Shown here in pieces: positions 35,647 through 44,704 of a stretch of 47,588 nt of DNA; position 1 is the first letter of the stretch, and each line of letters opens with the position of its first letter. The notes below the pieces were generated by a model that did no database searches, was not told the origin of the DNA, and saw nothing but the letters and a program-made list of their open reading frames with translations. Made by a program: the position numbers and the translations under genes. Source of the DNA: Bacteroidetes bacterium UBA1312 (GTDB lineage: Bacteria; Bacteroidota; Bacteroidia; Chitinophagales; Chitinophagaceae). The stretch lies in NCBI GenBank assembly GCA_002307135.1, contig DBTQ01000015.1, positions 144,527 to 192,114 on the forward strand, read 5' to 3'.

Positions 35647-36631
35647 ACAAAAATTGGTTTCAGTCATTATTCCGACATTCAACCGAGCACATTCAATCAG
35701 AAAAGCTATTGAAAGTGTTTTAAATCAATCTTACCGCAACATAGAATTAATTGTTGTGGATGATGGCTCTACTGACAATACAGAAACAATTGTAAATGAA
35801 TATGGCACGCAAATCAACTATATCAAACAAATCAATCAAGGGCAATCTGCTGCCAGGAATACCGGCTTGTATAAATCCAATGGGGTACTCATTGCTTCAT
35901 TAGATTCTGACGATGCATGGTATCCTCAATTTCTTGAAAAATGCGTTCAAGAATTAGAAAGCAAGCAGTTGGATATTGTTTTTACCAACTGGTATCAGGA
36001 AACACAGGATGGTAGATGGATAGACTCATTTGAACGTTATTTTTTCCTAGACAATTATGGTAATAAAAAATCAAATCAAGAGTGGATAGAGATACCCTAT
36101 AAGGAATTGAGAGTTTTATATCTTCAATATTGCCCCTCACCATCATCATCCTATGTAACAAAAAAAGAATTGATTACCAGTGGATGGAATACGCAGATGA
36201 ATATTGCAGATGATTGGTGTCTCTTACTGAACATAATATTGAACAAAGAATCCAAAGTGGCATTTACGAGAGAAAAATTATGGTATAAAAGACGAGGGTA
36301 TGATAATGTATGTGATGGGAGAGATTTTATAGAAATCGTGAAACTACTTTATATTAAAGACACCAGATTATTAATGCAGCTTTATGAAAACAAGCTGAGC
36401 AAGAAAGAATATAAGCTTTTGAAAGTAGTTTATATCGAGAATTTGTTGAAATTGGGAATGCATGAAATCATTCGAGAAAAGAGAATAAAAAGTGGAATGC
36501 ACCTCATATATAGTGCGCTAAACGATAGCAAGAGACTATGTATCATCGGACTTTACAATATTGCAGCAAGAAAAAAGAAATGGATCGCAAACAAGCTAAG
36601 TGAGCGGAAGATAAAGGCCTTAAATATGTAA
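35639..36631 (+). CDS. Family 2 glycosyltransferase (GT-A)
   Basis: 330 residues. GT2 hallmarks: VSVIIPTFNRAHSIRKAI at 8-25, VVDDGSTDNT at 39-48, QGQSAARNTGL, and DSDDAW at 89-94 containing the metal-binding DxD. Inverting transferase; donor and acceptor unknown. The C-terminal 120 residues are basic and helical without membrane helices, so it is probably a peripheral enzyme adding a single sugar rather than a processive synthase. ATG start inside the 3' end of the GT4 gene. Confidence 0.93.
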   Translation: MNKQKLVSVIIPTFNRAHSIRKAIESVLNQSYRNIELIVVDDGSTDNTETIVNEYGTQINYIKQINQGQSAARNTGLYKSNGVLIASLDSDDAWYPQFLEKCVQELESKQLDIVFTNWYQETQDGRWIDSFERYFFLDNYGNKKSNQEWIEIPYKELRVLYLQYCPSPSSSYVTKKELITSGWNTQMNIADDWCLLLNIILNKESKVAFTREKLWYKRRGYDNVCDGRDFIEIVKLLYIKDTRLLMQLYENKLSKKEYKLLKVVYIENLLKLGMHEIIREKRIKSGMHLIYSALNDSKRLCIIGLYNIAARKKKWIANKLSERKIKALNM

Positions 36632-36647
36632 ACAGCAAAGAGCAAAT

Positions 36648-37670
36648 TTGAACACGATCAATTTTAATATTTTAAGAGCTAAGGATTGGTGGGAACATAA
36701 ATTTCCACCAATATTAGCTATTGGCTATGCCAACATATTAATGATGGATAAAAACATTAGTTCGTTCATTCCAAATTTGTTGGAGATAATTGTTGCACTT
36801 GTAGTTGGCGCTATTTATGTCAGTATCATTAATGACATTACAGATATTGATGATGATGCGGCTTGCGGTAAAACAAACCGAATGACTAATGTGTCCATGA
36901 CAAACAGAAAATTACTGGTTATTGCTTTTCTTCTTTTAGGGGCTATTGCAATGTGCTACTATTACCCAGACATTTTATCTATGAGCTTATACGCTCTTTC
37001 TTGGATTGCATTCAGTTTTTATTCTATCCCACCCTTTCGTTTCAAAAAAAGAAAATTATTGGGGCTATGCGCAGATGCCTTTGGCTCTAGTCTTTTTCCA
37101 AGCCTATTTATAATTGCCCGTCTTTGTTTTGTGGCAAAAGCACCTATTCCTATTATTTGGTTTATTGTTGTGGGCATCTGGTCTTTATTATTTGGATTGA
37201 GGGGCATACTATGGCATCAGTATAACGACAGAAAAAATGATTTTAAGAGTGGCATACATACCTTAGCAACAGAATTATCCAAAGAACAATTGAACCTAAT
37301 TGGGATAAGTACTTTAATATTAGAAATACTGGTCTTAATCTTTCTACTCCTTATCCTTAATCACCTGTTACCCTTTGTTTTCTTGGGCTTATACCTGTTA
37401 TTATTGCTGATTAGGAATAAGAGGTTCGACACTTCCATTATTGCAGTGTTTCCAAATGACAACAACAAATACCATATTCTGCTCAAAGAATATTATCAAG
37501 TTTTTTTTCCTCTTTCTTTATTAATTACTGCAGGATTGCAGTATCAGATGGACTGGATATGCCTAGCAGGTCATTGGGTGCTTTTCCCTAAAAATATATA
37601 CTTCATGTTAAGAGATTATTTTCGCTTCTTCGAAAGTATCATTCGAAAAAATTATACTCATCATTCATAA
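36648..37670 (+). CDS. UbiA-family prenyltransferase-like membrane protein
   Basis: 340 residues with eight or nine hydrophobic helices. Both Asp-rich motifs of the UbiA family are present: NDITDIDDD at 62-70 (NDxxDxxxD) and D194RKND198 (DxxxD), which bind the Mg-diphosphate of a polyprenyl donor. Members transfer prenyl groups to aromatic rings, sugars (as in decaprenyl-phosphoribose formation) or other acceptors. In a cluster with glycosyltransferases and an ABC exporter, attaching a polyprenyl carrier or prenylating the product are both possible. TTG start 16 bp after GT2. Confidence 0.85.
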   Translation: MNTINFNILRAKDWWEHKFPPILAIGYANILMMDKNISSFIPNLLEIIVALVVGAIYVSIINDITDIDDDAACGKTNRMTNVSMTNRKLLVIAFLLLGAIAMCYYYPDILSMSLYALSWIAFSFYSIPPFRFKKRKLLGLCADAFGSSLFPSLFIIARLCFVAKAPIPIIWFIVVGIWSLLFGLRGILWHQYNDRKNDFKSGIHTLATELSKEQLNLIGISTLILEILVLIFLLLILNHLLPFVFLGLYLLLLLIRNKRFDTSIIAVFPNDNNKYHILLKEYYQVFFPLSLLITAGLQYQMDWICLAGHWVLFPKNIYFMLRDYFRFFESIIRKNYTHHS

Positions 37671-37692
37671 TTATTTTTATGCTGTAAATTTT

Positions 37693-38658
37693 ATGAACAG
37701 AAAAGTTTTCAATAATGAAATACATCAAGCCCAATTACAAAACTTGGGACATGTGAAAATGCCTTTACTCTCAACACAAGAAGTAAATGCTATTTTGGAT
37801 TTTATTAAAACGCTTCAGCCAGATGACGAATTTAATCCCAAAGGAAATCAACACGGTAATCCATCTACTTATCATTGTTCATTTTTAGACACCAATATTG
37901 ACTACAAAAGAAAAGTATCCTCCTTTCTTACCGCCATTTTCGAGCCTTATATCGGTCAAATTCTTTGTGGTTATGATATTTTGAGTATTAATTTTTATAT
38001 CAAACAACCAGGTAAAGGCAATTTTCAAATTCATCAAAACTGGCCAACGACTGCCATTGATGACTCTACAGTAACCGTTTGGTGCCCATTACAAGATGTT
38101 TCAGAACTGAATGGTGGCATCCATATTGTAGAAGGAAGCCATAAAATAGTACCTGATATTGCAAGTCTGCTCGCACCCATCTTTTTTAAGCAATTTGAAA
38201 AAGAACTGATTGAGGATTATTTAAAACCTATTGCAATGCAAGCAGCAGAAGTATTAATATTTGACGACAGTCTAATTCATTGGTCTCCTCAAAATAATAG
38301 CACACAACCAAGAATCGCAATACAAATAGAGATGATTCCCAGTGATGTAATACCACGGTATTATCATTATGACAGATCAACAGATTTGTTTGAAGTGTTT
38401 GCTGTTAATGCTGATTATTATCTCACACACAATCTTAGTGATTTAATGGCACGACCCAACGATATCAAATCTATTGGGTTTTTAAAAAATCCCAATAGAG
38501 AAATCACCTTAGATGATTTTAAACAAAAAATGACGGGCAGAAAAAAAATACAAGAAAAGGTATATCAGTCTCTTATAACTCCATTTATAGAAACAGATGA
38601 AGCTCCTAAAAAAAGAGAAAACATATTTAATAAATTGCTCCAAATTATTAAACAATAA
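37693..38658 (+). CDS. PhyH-type Fe(II)/2-oxoglutarate oxygenase-like protein with HxN instead of HxD
   Basis: 321 residues in the phytanoyl-CoA dioxygenase fold: first metal motif FQIHQNWP with H114 and N116, GGIHIVEGSHK, second metal His196 in SLIHWSPQN, and 2-oxoglutarate-anchoring R207 in QPRIAIQ. In active hydroxylases the first motif is HxD/E; here the carboxylate is replaced by Asn (codon AAC), whereas the paralogue at 39,532-40,404 keeps HQD. Loss of the carboxylate usually abolishes hydroxylation; in the related halogenases an Ala or Gly there makes room for chloride. The protein may have altered chemistry or a non-catalytic role. ATG start 22 bp after the UbiA gene. Confidence 0.85.
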   Translation: MNRKVFNNEIHQAQLQNLGHVKMPLLSTQEVNAILDFIKTLQPDDEFNPKGNQHGNPSTYHCSFLDTNIDYKRKVSSFLTAIFEPYIGQILCGYDILSINFYIKQPGKGNFQIHQNWPTTAIDDSTVTVWCPLQDVSELNGGIHIVEGSHKIVPDIASLLAPIFFKQFEKELIEDYLKPIAMQAAEVLIFDDSLIHWSPQNNSTQPRIAIQIEMIPSDVIPRYYHYDRSTDLFEVFAVNADYYLTHNLSDLMARPNDIKSIGFLKNPNREITLDDFKQKMTGRKKIQEKVYQSLITPFIETDEAPKKRENIFNKLLQIIKQ

Positions 38659-38698
38659 TAGTCAACAAGAAAGTATCTAACGCAAAAATAAAAGGCAC

Positions 38699-39487
38699 AT
38701 GATCAGCTTATTCAAAAAGAAAAAAGACAACGCACAACAAATTGCCCATTACTATGACGAATGGACTCCCAAATACATGGACGGCTTCGGAGATATTTTC
38801 CAATCAAATCAAGCAGATGATTTAGATCTTTTTTTCAAATACTACATTAATTCTATTGGACTAAAAGCCGGCGACCTTGTGGCAGATGCCGGTTGCGGGA
38901 TTGGCGGCCCGGCTATTCATATTGCCCAACATATTGATGTACATATAGATGGTGTCACTATTTCGAAAGAACAAGTAACGATTGCTCAAAACAAAGTGAG
39001 AGCAGCTAATCTCTCGGATAAAATAAATATCATAGAAGCCGATTTTCATAAAATGAATTCGGTATTGGAGCAAGAACATTATGATGCGGTTTACTTTATG
39101 GAATCCTTAGTACATTCCAGTACACCTAAAATTGCTTTGGCTCAGGCTTATTCCATTCTGAAAAGAACCGGCACTTTGTACATAAAAGATTTGTTTAAAA
39201 AAACAGCCTACCACCCCTTAGAAATAGAGATAATAGACAAATGGGTAGCGCACAATAATAAAGCAATGTATCTCAATATTATACCTAAAGAAGAAATACT
39301 GATGATGGCGCGCGACTTGGGTTTTATGTTGGTGTTTTGTAAACTAATAGAAATACCTACAAATCAAGATTTAGGGAATGCTTGGGCTGCAAAAAATGAA
39401 GTGATGCCCAACCCCGAAACTTGGCAACCCTACTTAGAATGGTATGAGATGAAATTTATTAAACCTAATTTTTGTCATAAACAGTAA
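38699..39487 (+). CDS. SAM-dependent methyltransferase (class I)
   Basis: 262 residues. Motif I VADAGCGIGG at 61-70, then DGVTISKEQVTIAQNKV and IEADFHKMN, resembling sterol/tocopherol and cyclopropane-type C- or O-methyltransferases (GCGIGG with TISKEQ). The late segment PKEEILMMARDLGF is also usual there. Small-molecule or lipid acceptor likely. Last gene of the plus-strand run 32,667-39,487; the short gap to the convergent PhyH gene shows no clear terminator. Confidence 0.9.
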   Translation: MISLFKKKKDNAQQIAHYYDEWTPKYMDGFGDIFQSNQADDLDLFFKYYINSIGLKAGDLVADAGCGIGGPAIHIAQHIDVHIDGVTISKEQVTIAQNKVRAANLSDKINIIEADFHKMNSVLEQEHYDAVYFMESLVHSSTPKIALAQAYSILKRTGTLYIKDLFKKTAYHPLEIEIIDKWVAHNNKAMYLNIIPKEEILMMARDLGFMLVFCKLIEIPTNQDLGNAWAAKNEVMPNPETWQPYLEWYEMKFIKPNFCHKQ

Positions 39488-39531
39488 GGCAAATTTATCA
39501 ATAAATACATCTAAGCAATGTCGCTATTCGT

Positions 39532-40404
39532 TTATTTGCCTAGTTTATTTAATATTTTTCTGTAAATGATAGACAACAAACTAGGCTTTGAAGGTTCAAG
39601 AACGCGCCTCAATTCATCTAGTTGATTTTCCGGTAAAACATAAGGTCTTTTTTTATAGAGAAACGCTTCGGAAGGTTTGGTCACAAAGGGATTATTCAGC
39701 AATAAATAATCATCCGGAAGTTTATAGCACTCTACCTCCTTTTGATCAGCACTTAAATATCGTAGCATCAAAGATTCGCTAGCCGGCACTACAAGTGTAC
39801 CTGCGGTGAGGCGAACCGAATCGGTAGTATTAGGTGTAGAGGCGTGGAATAAAGAATTGGTATAAATAATGGCTTCTCCTTGCTTTGTAGGTAATTCTAT
39901 GGCATATTGATTAAGATAATCTTTGAAGGCAGTGTAGGGCGCATTAATTTCATTCAGCATTCTGCTTTTATACGATAATAAATGTGATTTAGGTATGACT
40001 TTAAAATTTCCGTTCTCACTGTTTGTATCTTCTAATGGACACCAAATATTGAAGGAATAAACATCTTTTTTTTCTTCTTCGACAAATGACCAATCTTGAT
40101 GAAAAGGGACTACGCTATTTTGTGTTTTTTTAGTAAGAAAATTATAAGAAAGAGCTTTATGATCACTGAACAAATCCTTCATTATAGAGCCGAAAATTTG
40201 ATCAAAAACTTCTGCAATTTGCACTTTAATAGATGCAGGGTAATCTATGGTAGTAGTAAATCCATTTCGAGTATCAATATTGAGTGTACTATTATATAAA
40301 TCTGTAAGCCACTTAATTTGTTCTTGGTTCAGAATCTGAAGTTTTACATACCCATTTTCTTCAAAAAAACTTTGATTGTTTTTATCTTTAAATATTTGTT
40401 GCAT
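39532..40404 (-). CDS. PhyH-type Fe(II)/2-oxoglutarate-dependent oxygenase
   Basis: 290 residues with a complete facial triad: VPFHQDWSFV (H102, D104), SLFHAST (H187) and R198 for 2-oxoglutarate. SENGNFKVIPKSH is the family's GxxxxxPGSH-like segment. Likely hydroxylates a lipid, sugar-linked chain or other small molecule of the cluster. Encoded on the opposite strand to its HxN paralogue, and divergent from the acyltransferase gene with an 88-bp A/T-rich gap. ATG start. Confidence 0.9.
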   Translation of the reverse strand: MQQIFKDKNNQSFFEENGYVKLQILNQEQIKWLTDLYNSTLNIDTRNGFTTTIDYPASIKVQIAEVFDQIFGSIMKDLFSDHKALSYNFLTKKTQNSVVPFHQDWSFVEEEKKDVYSFNIWCPLEDTNSENGNFKVIPKSHLLSYKSRMLNEINAPYTAFKDYLNQYAIELPTKQGEAIIYTNSLFHASTPNTTDSVRLTAGTLVVPASESLMLRYLSADQKEVECYKLPDDYLLLNNPFVTKPSEAFLYKKRPYVLPENQLDELRRVLEPSKPSLLSIIYRKILNKLGK

Positions 40405-40492
40405 GTATTATTTTTTTACAATAGAATAAATCAGATAAAGGTAGTAATTTGGCGTTCAAAAAAACAGACATTTAAAATATATAATTATTATT

Positions 40493-41632
40493 TTGAGACG
40501 AAACAACCAAAATAGAGTTTACGGCTTAGACATATTAAGAGCTTATAGTATTCTGATGGTAATGCTCATGCATTCAGGAGAAAATATTTTACCTTCAAAC
40601 GTGTACAAAAAAGTTCAATCATTCTTTCTTATAGATCCACTCCTTGTATTTTTTGCTCTAAGTGGTTTTTTGATTGGAAACATCTTAATTGACATAAGCA
40701 CACAAAATGATGGATTCAATTTTAAAAAACTCAAAAACTTTTTAGGACAAAGATTCTTAAGAATCTTACCAGCCTACTATATCATACTGATTATTATTAT
40801 TCTGCTCCAATGTTTTATGAATCCATATTTCAGCATTAAAGACACTTGGACTTATTTTGTTTTCATCCAAAACTTCAGGTCAAACGACATTTATTTTTTC
40901 CCAGAATCTTGGAGCCTTAGTGTAGAAATGTGGTTTTATATAGGCACTTCAATTAGTCTGTTTTTATTGCTGAAATCAAAATTATTAAAACCATATAGTG
41001 CATTACTACTTTTTTCAACAAGCGTTATTATTGCTGTCGAATTTTTGAGATACTACAAATTTTCTCACCATCCTCCCATTAATAAATTAACGTGGGGCAG
41101 AGATTATAGAATGATTGTGACCACAGCAATTGATGGACCTATGTACGGCATAATAGCAGCATGTTTACAACGTCTGCTGTTGAACAAATGGGTATTATTA
41201 AAAAACAAACTCGCTCTTGTAGCATTAATCATTTTTAGTGCTTTTGGATTAATCGTTTATACCACAGAACCGATAAGATATAGTACACTATTCTTTACCT
41301 TATTGATAAATATTGCACATGGATCCGTATTGATTTTACTATTCCCATTATTCACGCAACTAAAATTCAAAGAAAAAATCTTTCCGAAAATCATTACTTA
41401 CATCAGCCAACGGTCTTATTCTTTATATCTGATTCACAACAGCATTGTCATCTATTTCCTCATTAATTATGAATTGAAAAACATAAGCAGCACTTTGATA
41501 AGTAAATATGGCAGCATGATACAGCTATTACTGTTCCTTCTTTTCTGGGCTTTATCTATTATACTGTCAGAATTGTCATACCGCTTTATTGAAATGCCAT
41601 ACATGCAGTATCGAAAAAAAATAAACTCCTAA
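40493..41632 (+). CDS. Acyltransferase 3 family membrane O-acyltransferase (OafA-like)
   Basis: 379 residues, about ten membrane helices. Family features: YGLDILRAYSILMVMLMHS with the conserved Arg and His near 16 and 27, FFALSGFLIGNIL, and FFPESWSLSVEMWFY around 135-149. Transfers acetyl or longer acyl groups to sugars or lipids at the membrane. No SGNH domain is appended. TTG start at 40493. It precedes cysC by 23 bp on the same strand, so sulfate activation and acylation are co-transcribed. Confidence 0.92.
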   Translation: MRRNNQNRVYGLDILRAYSILMVMLMHSGENILPSNVYKKVQSFFLIDPLLVFFALSGFLIGNILIDISTQNDGFNFKKLKNFLGQRFLRILPAYYIILIIIILLQCFMNPYFSIKDTWTYFVFIQNFRSNDIYFFPESWSLSVEMWFYIGTSISLFLLLKSKLLKPYSALLLFSTSVIIAVEFLRYYKFSHHPPINKLTWGRDYRMIVTTAIDGPMYGIIAACLQRLLLNKWVLLKNKLALVALIIFSAFGLIVYTTEPIRYSTLFFTLLINIAHGSVLILLFPLFTQLKFKEKIFPKIITYISQRSYSLYLIHNSIVIYFLINYELKNISSTLISKYGSMIQLLLFLLFWALSIILSELSYRFIEMPYMQYRKKINS

Positions 41633-41655
41633 TTGATCAAACACTTCTATTACAG

Positions 41656-42186
41656 ATGAACAATAAAAATGCGCGTACAATTTGGTTGACAGGACTATCC
41701 GGTTCCGGCAAAACAACTTTGGCCAAGGCACTCAAAAAGCGATTAGATGAACATGGCTTACACAGTATTATATTAGATGGCGACGAATTACGATTAGGCA
41801 TCAACAAAAACCTTGGTTTCAGCCAAGAGGATCGATTCGAAAATATACGAAGAGTGGCAGAAATTGCTACATTAATGATGAAGAATGGTATCATACCAAT
41901 TGTTGCCATTATCAGCCCTTTAAGAGCAATGCGAAGTATGGCTCAAGAAATTATTGGTGTAAATCATTTTATAGAAGTCTTTGTGAATACATCATTAGAA
42001 ATTTGTGAGCAACGAGACGTAAAAGGGTTATATCAAAAAGCACGAACAGGTGAAATTAAGTTATTCACTGGTATCAGCGATCCTTATGAAGAACCCACGA
42101 AGGCTTTTGAAATACAAAGTGGTAAAATCGATGCTGCAACAGCCTCAAATCTACTATACGAGTTTATATTGCCTCAGCTAAAGTAA
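41656..42186 (+). CDS. cysC: Adenylylsulfate (APS) kinase
   Basis: Phosphorylates APS to PAPS, the sulfate donor. 176 residues. P-loop GLSGSGKTT at 13-21, DGDELRLGIN at 41-50, LGFSQEDRFENIRR, and ISPLRAMR with Ser87, the APS-kinase active-site motif. Stand-alone form rather than the CysNC fusion. It converges with cysN and overlaps its 3' end by 9 nt on the opposite strand. With no PAPS reductase in the window and a sulfotransferase 2.5 kb away, PAPS here is probably used for sulfation. Confidence 0.96.
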   Translation: MNNKNARTIWLTGLSGSGKTTLAKALKKRLDEHGLHSIILDGDELRLGINKNLGFSQEDRFENIRRVAEIATLMMKNGIIPIVAIISPLRAMRSMAQEIIGVNHFIEVFVNTSLEICEQRDVKGLYQKARTGEIKLFTGISDPYEEPTKAFEIQSGKIDAATASNLLYEFILPQLK

Positions 42187-43419
42187 GTGGGGCTCAACAA
42201 TCGTAAATGCTGCTATTACTTCATTGGTATGCACATCTATTAATATCCCTCTGCCATTCTGAGCCACTGTGTCAAAATAATCGAATACAAATAGCTCATC
42301 GGTAACAATCATGACTCTTCCAAATTCATTCATTGTAAGTGAGTCTTGCTTTTGGCAAGGTGCTTGTTCAAAAGAAAAGACATCAATTTTGTACAACAAT
42401 TCGGAGATAGTACAACTCAATGTATTTCCATTCATCAACAGAAGATATTTTTGATTGGCAGACAATGGTAATCCATTATCATGTAAACAAAATATGTCTG
42501 CCTTCAATTTTTTATCGCAACAAATAGAAGCGTCTTGATTTACCAAAACATTCCCTCTTCTGACAACGATATCATCTTCAAGAAACAGAGTAGCGTTTTG
42601 TCCTGCATAGATGGATGCTACTTCATCATAGCCATTCAATATTTTTCCAATCTTCACTTTACGATTTTGAGGCATTAATTTAAGCTCATCTCCTATAGTT
42701 AAAATACCGGATTGCATATTACCAAAGATACTCGTTGCCTCCACTGATGAAGCACAATATTGCACTGAAAAGCGAACTTCATTTTGAGTTTGCGTTACTA
42801 CATTACAATAAGATAAGTAATCCATCAAAGTAGCACCTTGATACCAAGGCATAGCGCTTGATTTGGTATCAATATTATCTCCCAATAATGCAGAAACAGG
42901 AATAAATGTTAATGATGAGAACTGAAGTTTTCGATTAATTTCGGTTTGAAAAACACTTTGCATTTCCAAGAATATTTGCTCATCATATTCTACCAAATCC
43001 ATTTTGTTCACCACAACAACAATATGCTTTATACTTAGAAAAGAAGCTACTAAGGCATGCCTTCTTGTTTGCTCCGAAATACCATTAGTAACATCTACCA
43101 AGATAATCATCAGGTCTGCTCCGGATGCACCTGTAACTAAATTTTTTGTGTATTGAACATGCCCCGGAGCATCAATAAGTATAAACTTTCTCTTTTCGGT
43201 TGTAAAATATTTATACGCTACATCAATGGTTATCCCTTGCAAGCGCTCGGCACGCAAACCATCTGTAATATATGCCAAATTCAATGACTGCTGTTCTCCT
43301 TGAGATACTGATTGGAGAATATCCTGTTTGATATTTTGAGTATCGTACAGTAAGCGTCCAAGCAAGGTACTTTTACCATCATCAACATTGCCCGCAGTAA
43401 TTAATCTTAAAATATCCAT
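42178..43419 (-). CDS. cysN: Sulfate adenylyltransferase subunit 1 (GTPase)
   Basis: GTP-hydrolysing partner of CysD in forming APS from ATP and sulfate. 413 residues, EF-Tu-like. G1 GNVDDGKST at 10-18, GITIDVAYKYF near 62-72, G3 DAPGH at 83-87, G4 NKMD at 138-141, then beta-barrel domains. Not fused to APS kinase. Follows cysD by 11 bp, so it belongs to one operon reading away from the sulfotransferase. ATG start. Confidence 0.96.
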   Translation of the reverse strand: MDILRLITAGNVDDGKSTLLGRLLYDTQNIKQDILQSVSQGEQQSLNLAYITDGLRAERLQGITIDVAYKYFTTEKRKFILIDAPGHVQYTKNLVTGASGADLMIILVDVTNGISEQTRRHALVASFLSIKHIVVVVNKMDLVEYDEQIFLEMQSVFQTEINRKLQFSSLTFIPVSALLGDNIDTKSSAMPWYQGATLMDYLSYCNVVTQTQNEVRFSVQYCASSVEATSIFGNMQSGILTIGDELKLMPQNRKVKIGKILNGYDEVASIYAGQNATLFLEDDIVVRRGNVLVNQDASICCDKKLKADIFCLHDNGLPLSANQKYLLLMNGNTLSCTISELLYKIDVFSFEQAPCQKQDSLTMNEFGRVMIVTDELFVFDYFDTVAQNGRGILIDVHTNEVIAAFTIVEPHLL

Positions 43420-43430
43420 ACGCCGACTGT

Positions 43431-44333
43431 TTAAAAATACCCCCCCATTTTTCGGTCTTCCATTGCCGAGTCCGAGCTTTGGTCATCCATTCTCGTCTCT
43501 CCTCTTTCACTTATGTTAGAGTTGCTGATTTCATCTATTACTTCGTCTATACCTTTAGCTTCAGACAACACAGCAGCAGTACATGTCATATCTCCTACCG
43601 TACGATAGCGCACACTCTTTGTTATTAATACATCCTTTTCATCGGTATGAATAAATTCCGAAAACGCAATTAATCTGCCCTCATGCAATAAACAGGTACG
43701 CTCATGCGCAAAATACAAAGTGGGTAAATCAATTTTCTCGGAACGGATATAGTGCCAAACATCTAATTCAGACCAATTGCTGATTGGAAATACACGAACA
43801 TTTTCACCTTTATGGATTCTGCCGTTATACATATTCCAGAGTTCTGGTCGCTGCTGTTGTGGTTGCCACGCTCCCGATGTATTTCTAAAAGAAAAGATCC
43901 TTTCTTTGGCTCTTGCCTTTTCTTCATCTCTTCTGCCACCACCTATGCAAGCGTCAAAATTAAATTCATGGATAGCGTCTAATAAGGTAAGCGATTGCAA
44001 ACCATTTCTACTTGGAAACTTTCCTTTTGCATCTTCTATTTGCTTACTTTGAATAGTATCTGCAACTTTTCGAACGATTAGAGATAAGCCATTCTTCGCC
44101 ACCAAGCCATCTCTGAAAATTAGTGCTTCAGGAAAATTATGCCCTGTGTCGATATGCAATATTTTAAATGGTGGCTTATTGGGATAAAATGCCTTCATTG
44201 CCAAATGAATGAGTACTGTAGAATCCTTACCTCCAGAAAAAAGCAAAACAGGATTACTAAATTGAGCAGCTACTTCGCGCATGATAAAAATCGCTTCTGC
44301 CTCTAATTGCCGGATATGATAATCAGGGTTCAT
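43431..44333 (-). CDS. cysD: Sulfate adenylyltransferase subunit 2
   Basis: ATP-sulfurylase catalytic subunit (PP-loop family). 300 residues, normal length. PP-loop LLFSGGKDSTVL at 30-41, HIDTGHNFPE, GGGRRDEEKARAKERIFSFR and the C-terminal GETRMDDQSSDSAMEDRK, all diagnostic. Its ATG overlaps the stop of a small upstream gene (ATGA at 44330-44333), so those two are translationally coupled. Works with CysN. Confidence 0.97.
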   Translation of the reverse strand: MNPDYHIRQLEAEAIFIMREVAAQFSNPVLLFSGGKDSTVLIHLAMKAFYPNKPPFKILHIDTGHNFPEALIFRDGLVAKNGLSLIVRKVADTIQSKQIEDAKGKFPSRNGLQSLTLLDAIHEFNFDACIGGGRRDEEKARAKERIFSFRNTSGAWQPQQQRPELWNMYNGRIHKGENVRVFPISNWSELDVWHYIRSEKIDLPTLYFAHERTCLLHEGRLIAFSEFIHTDEKDVLITKSVRYRTVGDMTCTAAVLSEAKGIDEVIDEISNSNISERGETRMDDQSSDSAMEDRKMGGYF

Positions 44334-44575
44334 TTCAAAAAAGCTATTTTATCTTCGTTCAATATAAAACTAGTACAATTGCCTGCAATATGGTATTTAA
44401 TTTCGTTTGCATTTTTATCGAATGACGCTTCAGAAAAAGTAGGGACATTGCAATGCAGTGCAACAGCCAAATATTCTTTTTCATCAATAATAATCCGCCA
44501 AAAAAATCCTGAACCGTTATGTGCTGTATTGAAACGCAATTTGAAAAATAAAGAACCGGATAATTGAATCATCAT
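44330..44575 (-). CDS. Small hypothetical protein coupled to cysD
   Basis: 81 residues, no signal peptide. Predicted mainly beta (GSLFFKLRFNTA, GFFWRIIIDEKEYLAVALHC), with three tryptophan/cysteine-bearing strands. I recognise no family. The four-base ATGA overlap with cysD and start-to-start arrangement in the cysDN operon indicate a real gene that acts with sulfate activation or with the cluster product. A minus-strand TAACTTTG (44636-44629) lies 54 bp upstream as a possible -7 element. Confidence 0.6.
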   Translation of the reverse strand: MMIQLSGSLFFKLRFNTAHNGSGFFWRIIIDEKEYLAVALHCNVPTFSEASFDKNANEIKYHIAGNCTSFILNEDKIAFLK

Positions 44576-44628
44576 CGTATTTTTACTGAATATTTTTTGG
44601 GCTGAAATTAATATGGAATATAGGAAAA

Positions 44629-44636
44629 CAAAGTTA
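44629..44636 (-). promoter_or_regulatory. Possible -7 element of the cysDN operon
   Basis: Minus-strand TAACTTTG matches TAnnTTTG, in the 129-bp gap shared with the divergent sulfotransferase gene. No -33 TTG. Confidence 0.35.
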
Positions 44637-44704
44637 GAATATATTTCTTTATATCGTGTTTCAGAATGGCTATTTTAATCAAAACTATACCTTAATTAAA
44701 TAAA

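Noticed and set aside
41656..44333. Assimilatory sulfate reduction operon
   Set aside because: CysH and sulfite reductase genes are missing from the window, while a PAPS-dependent sulfotransferase is adjacent; sulfation is the better reading, though genes elsewhere could change this.
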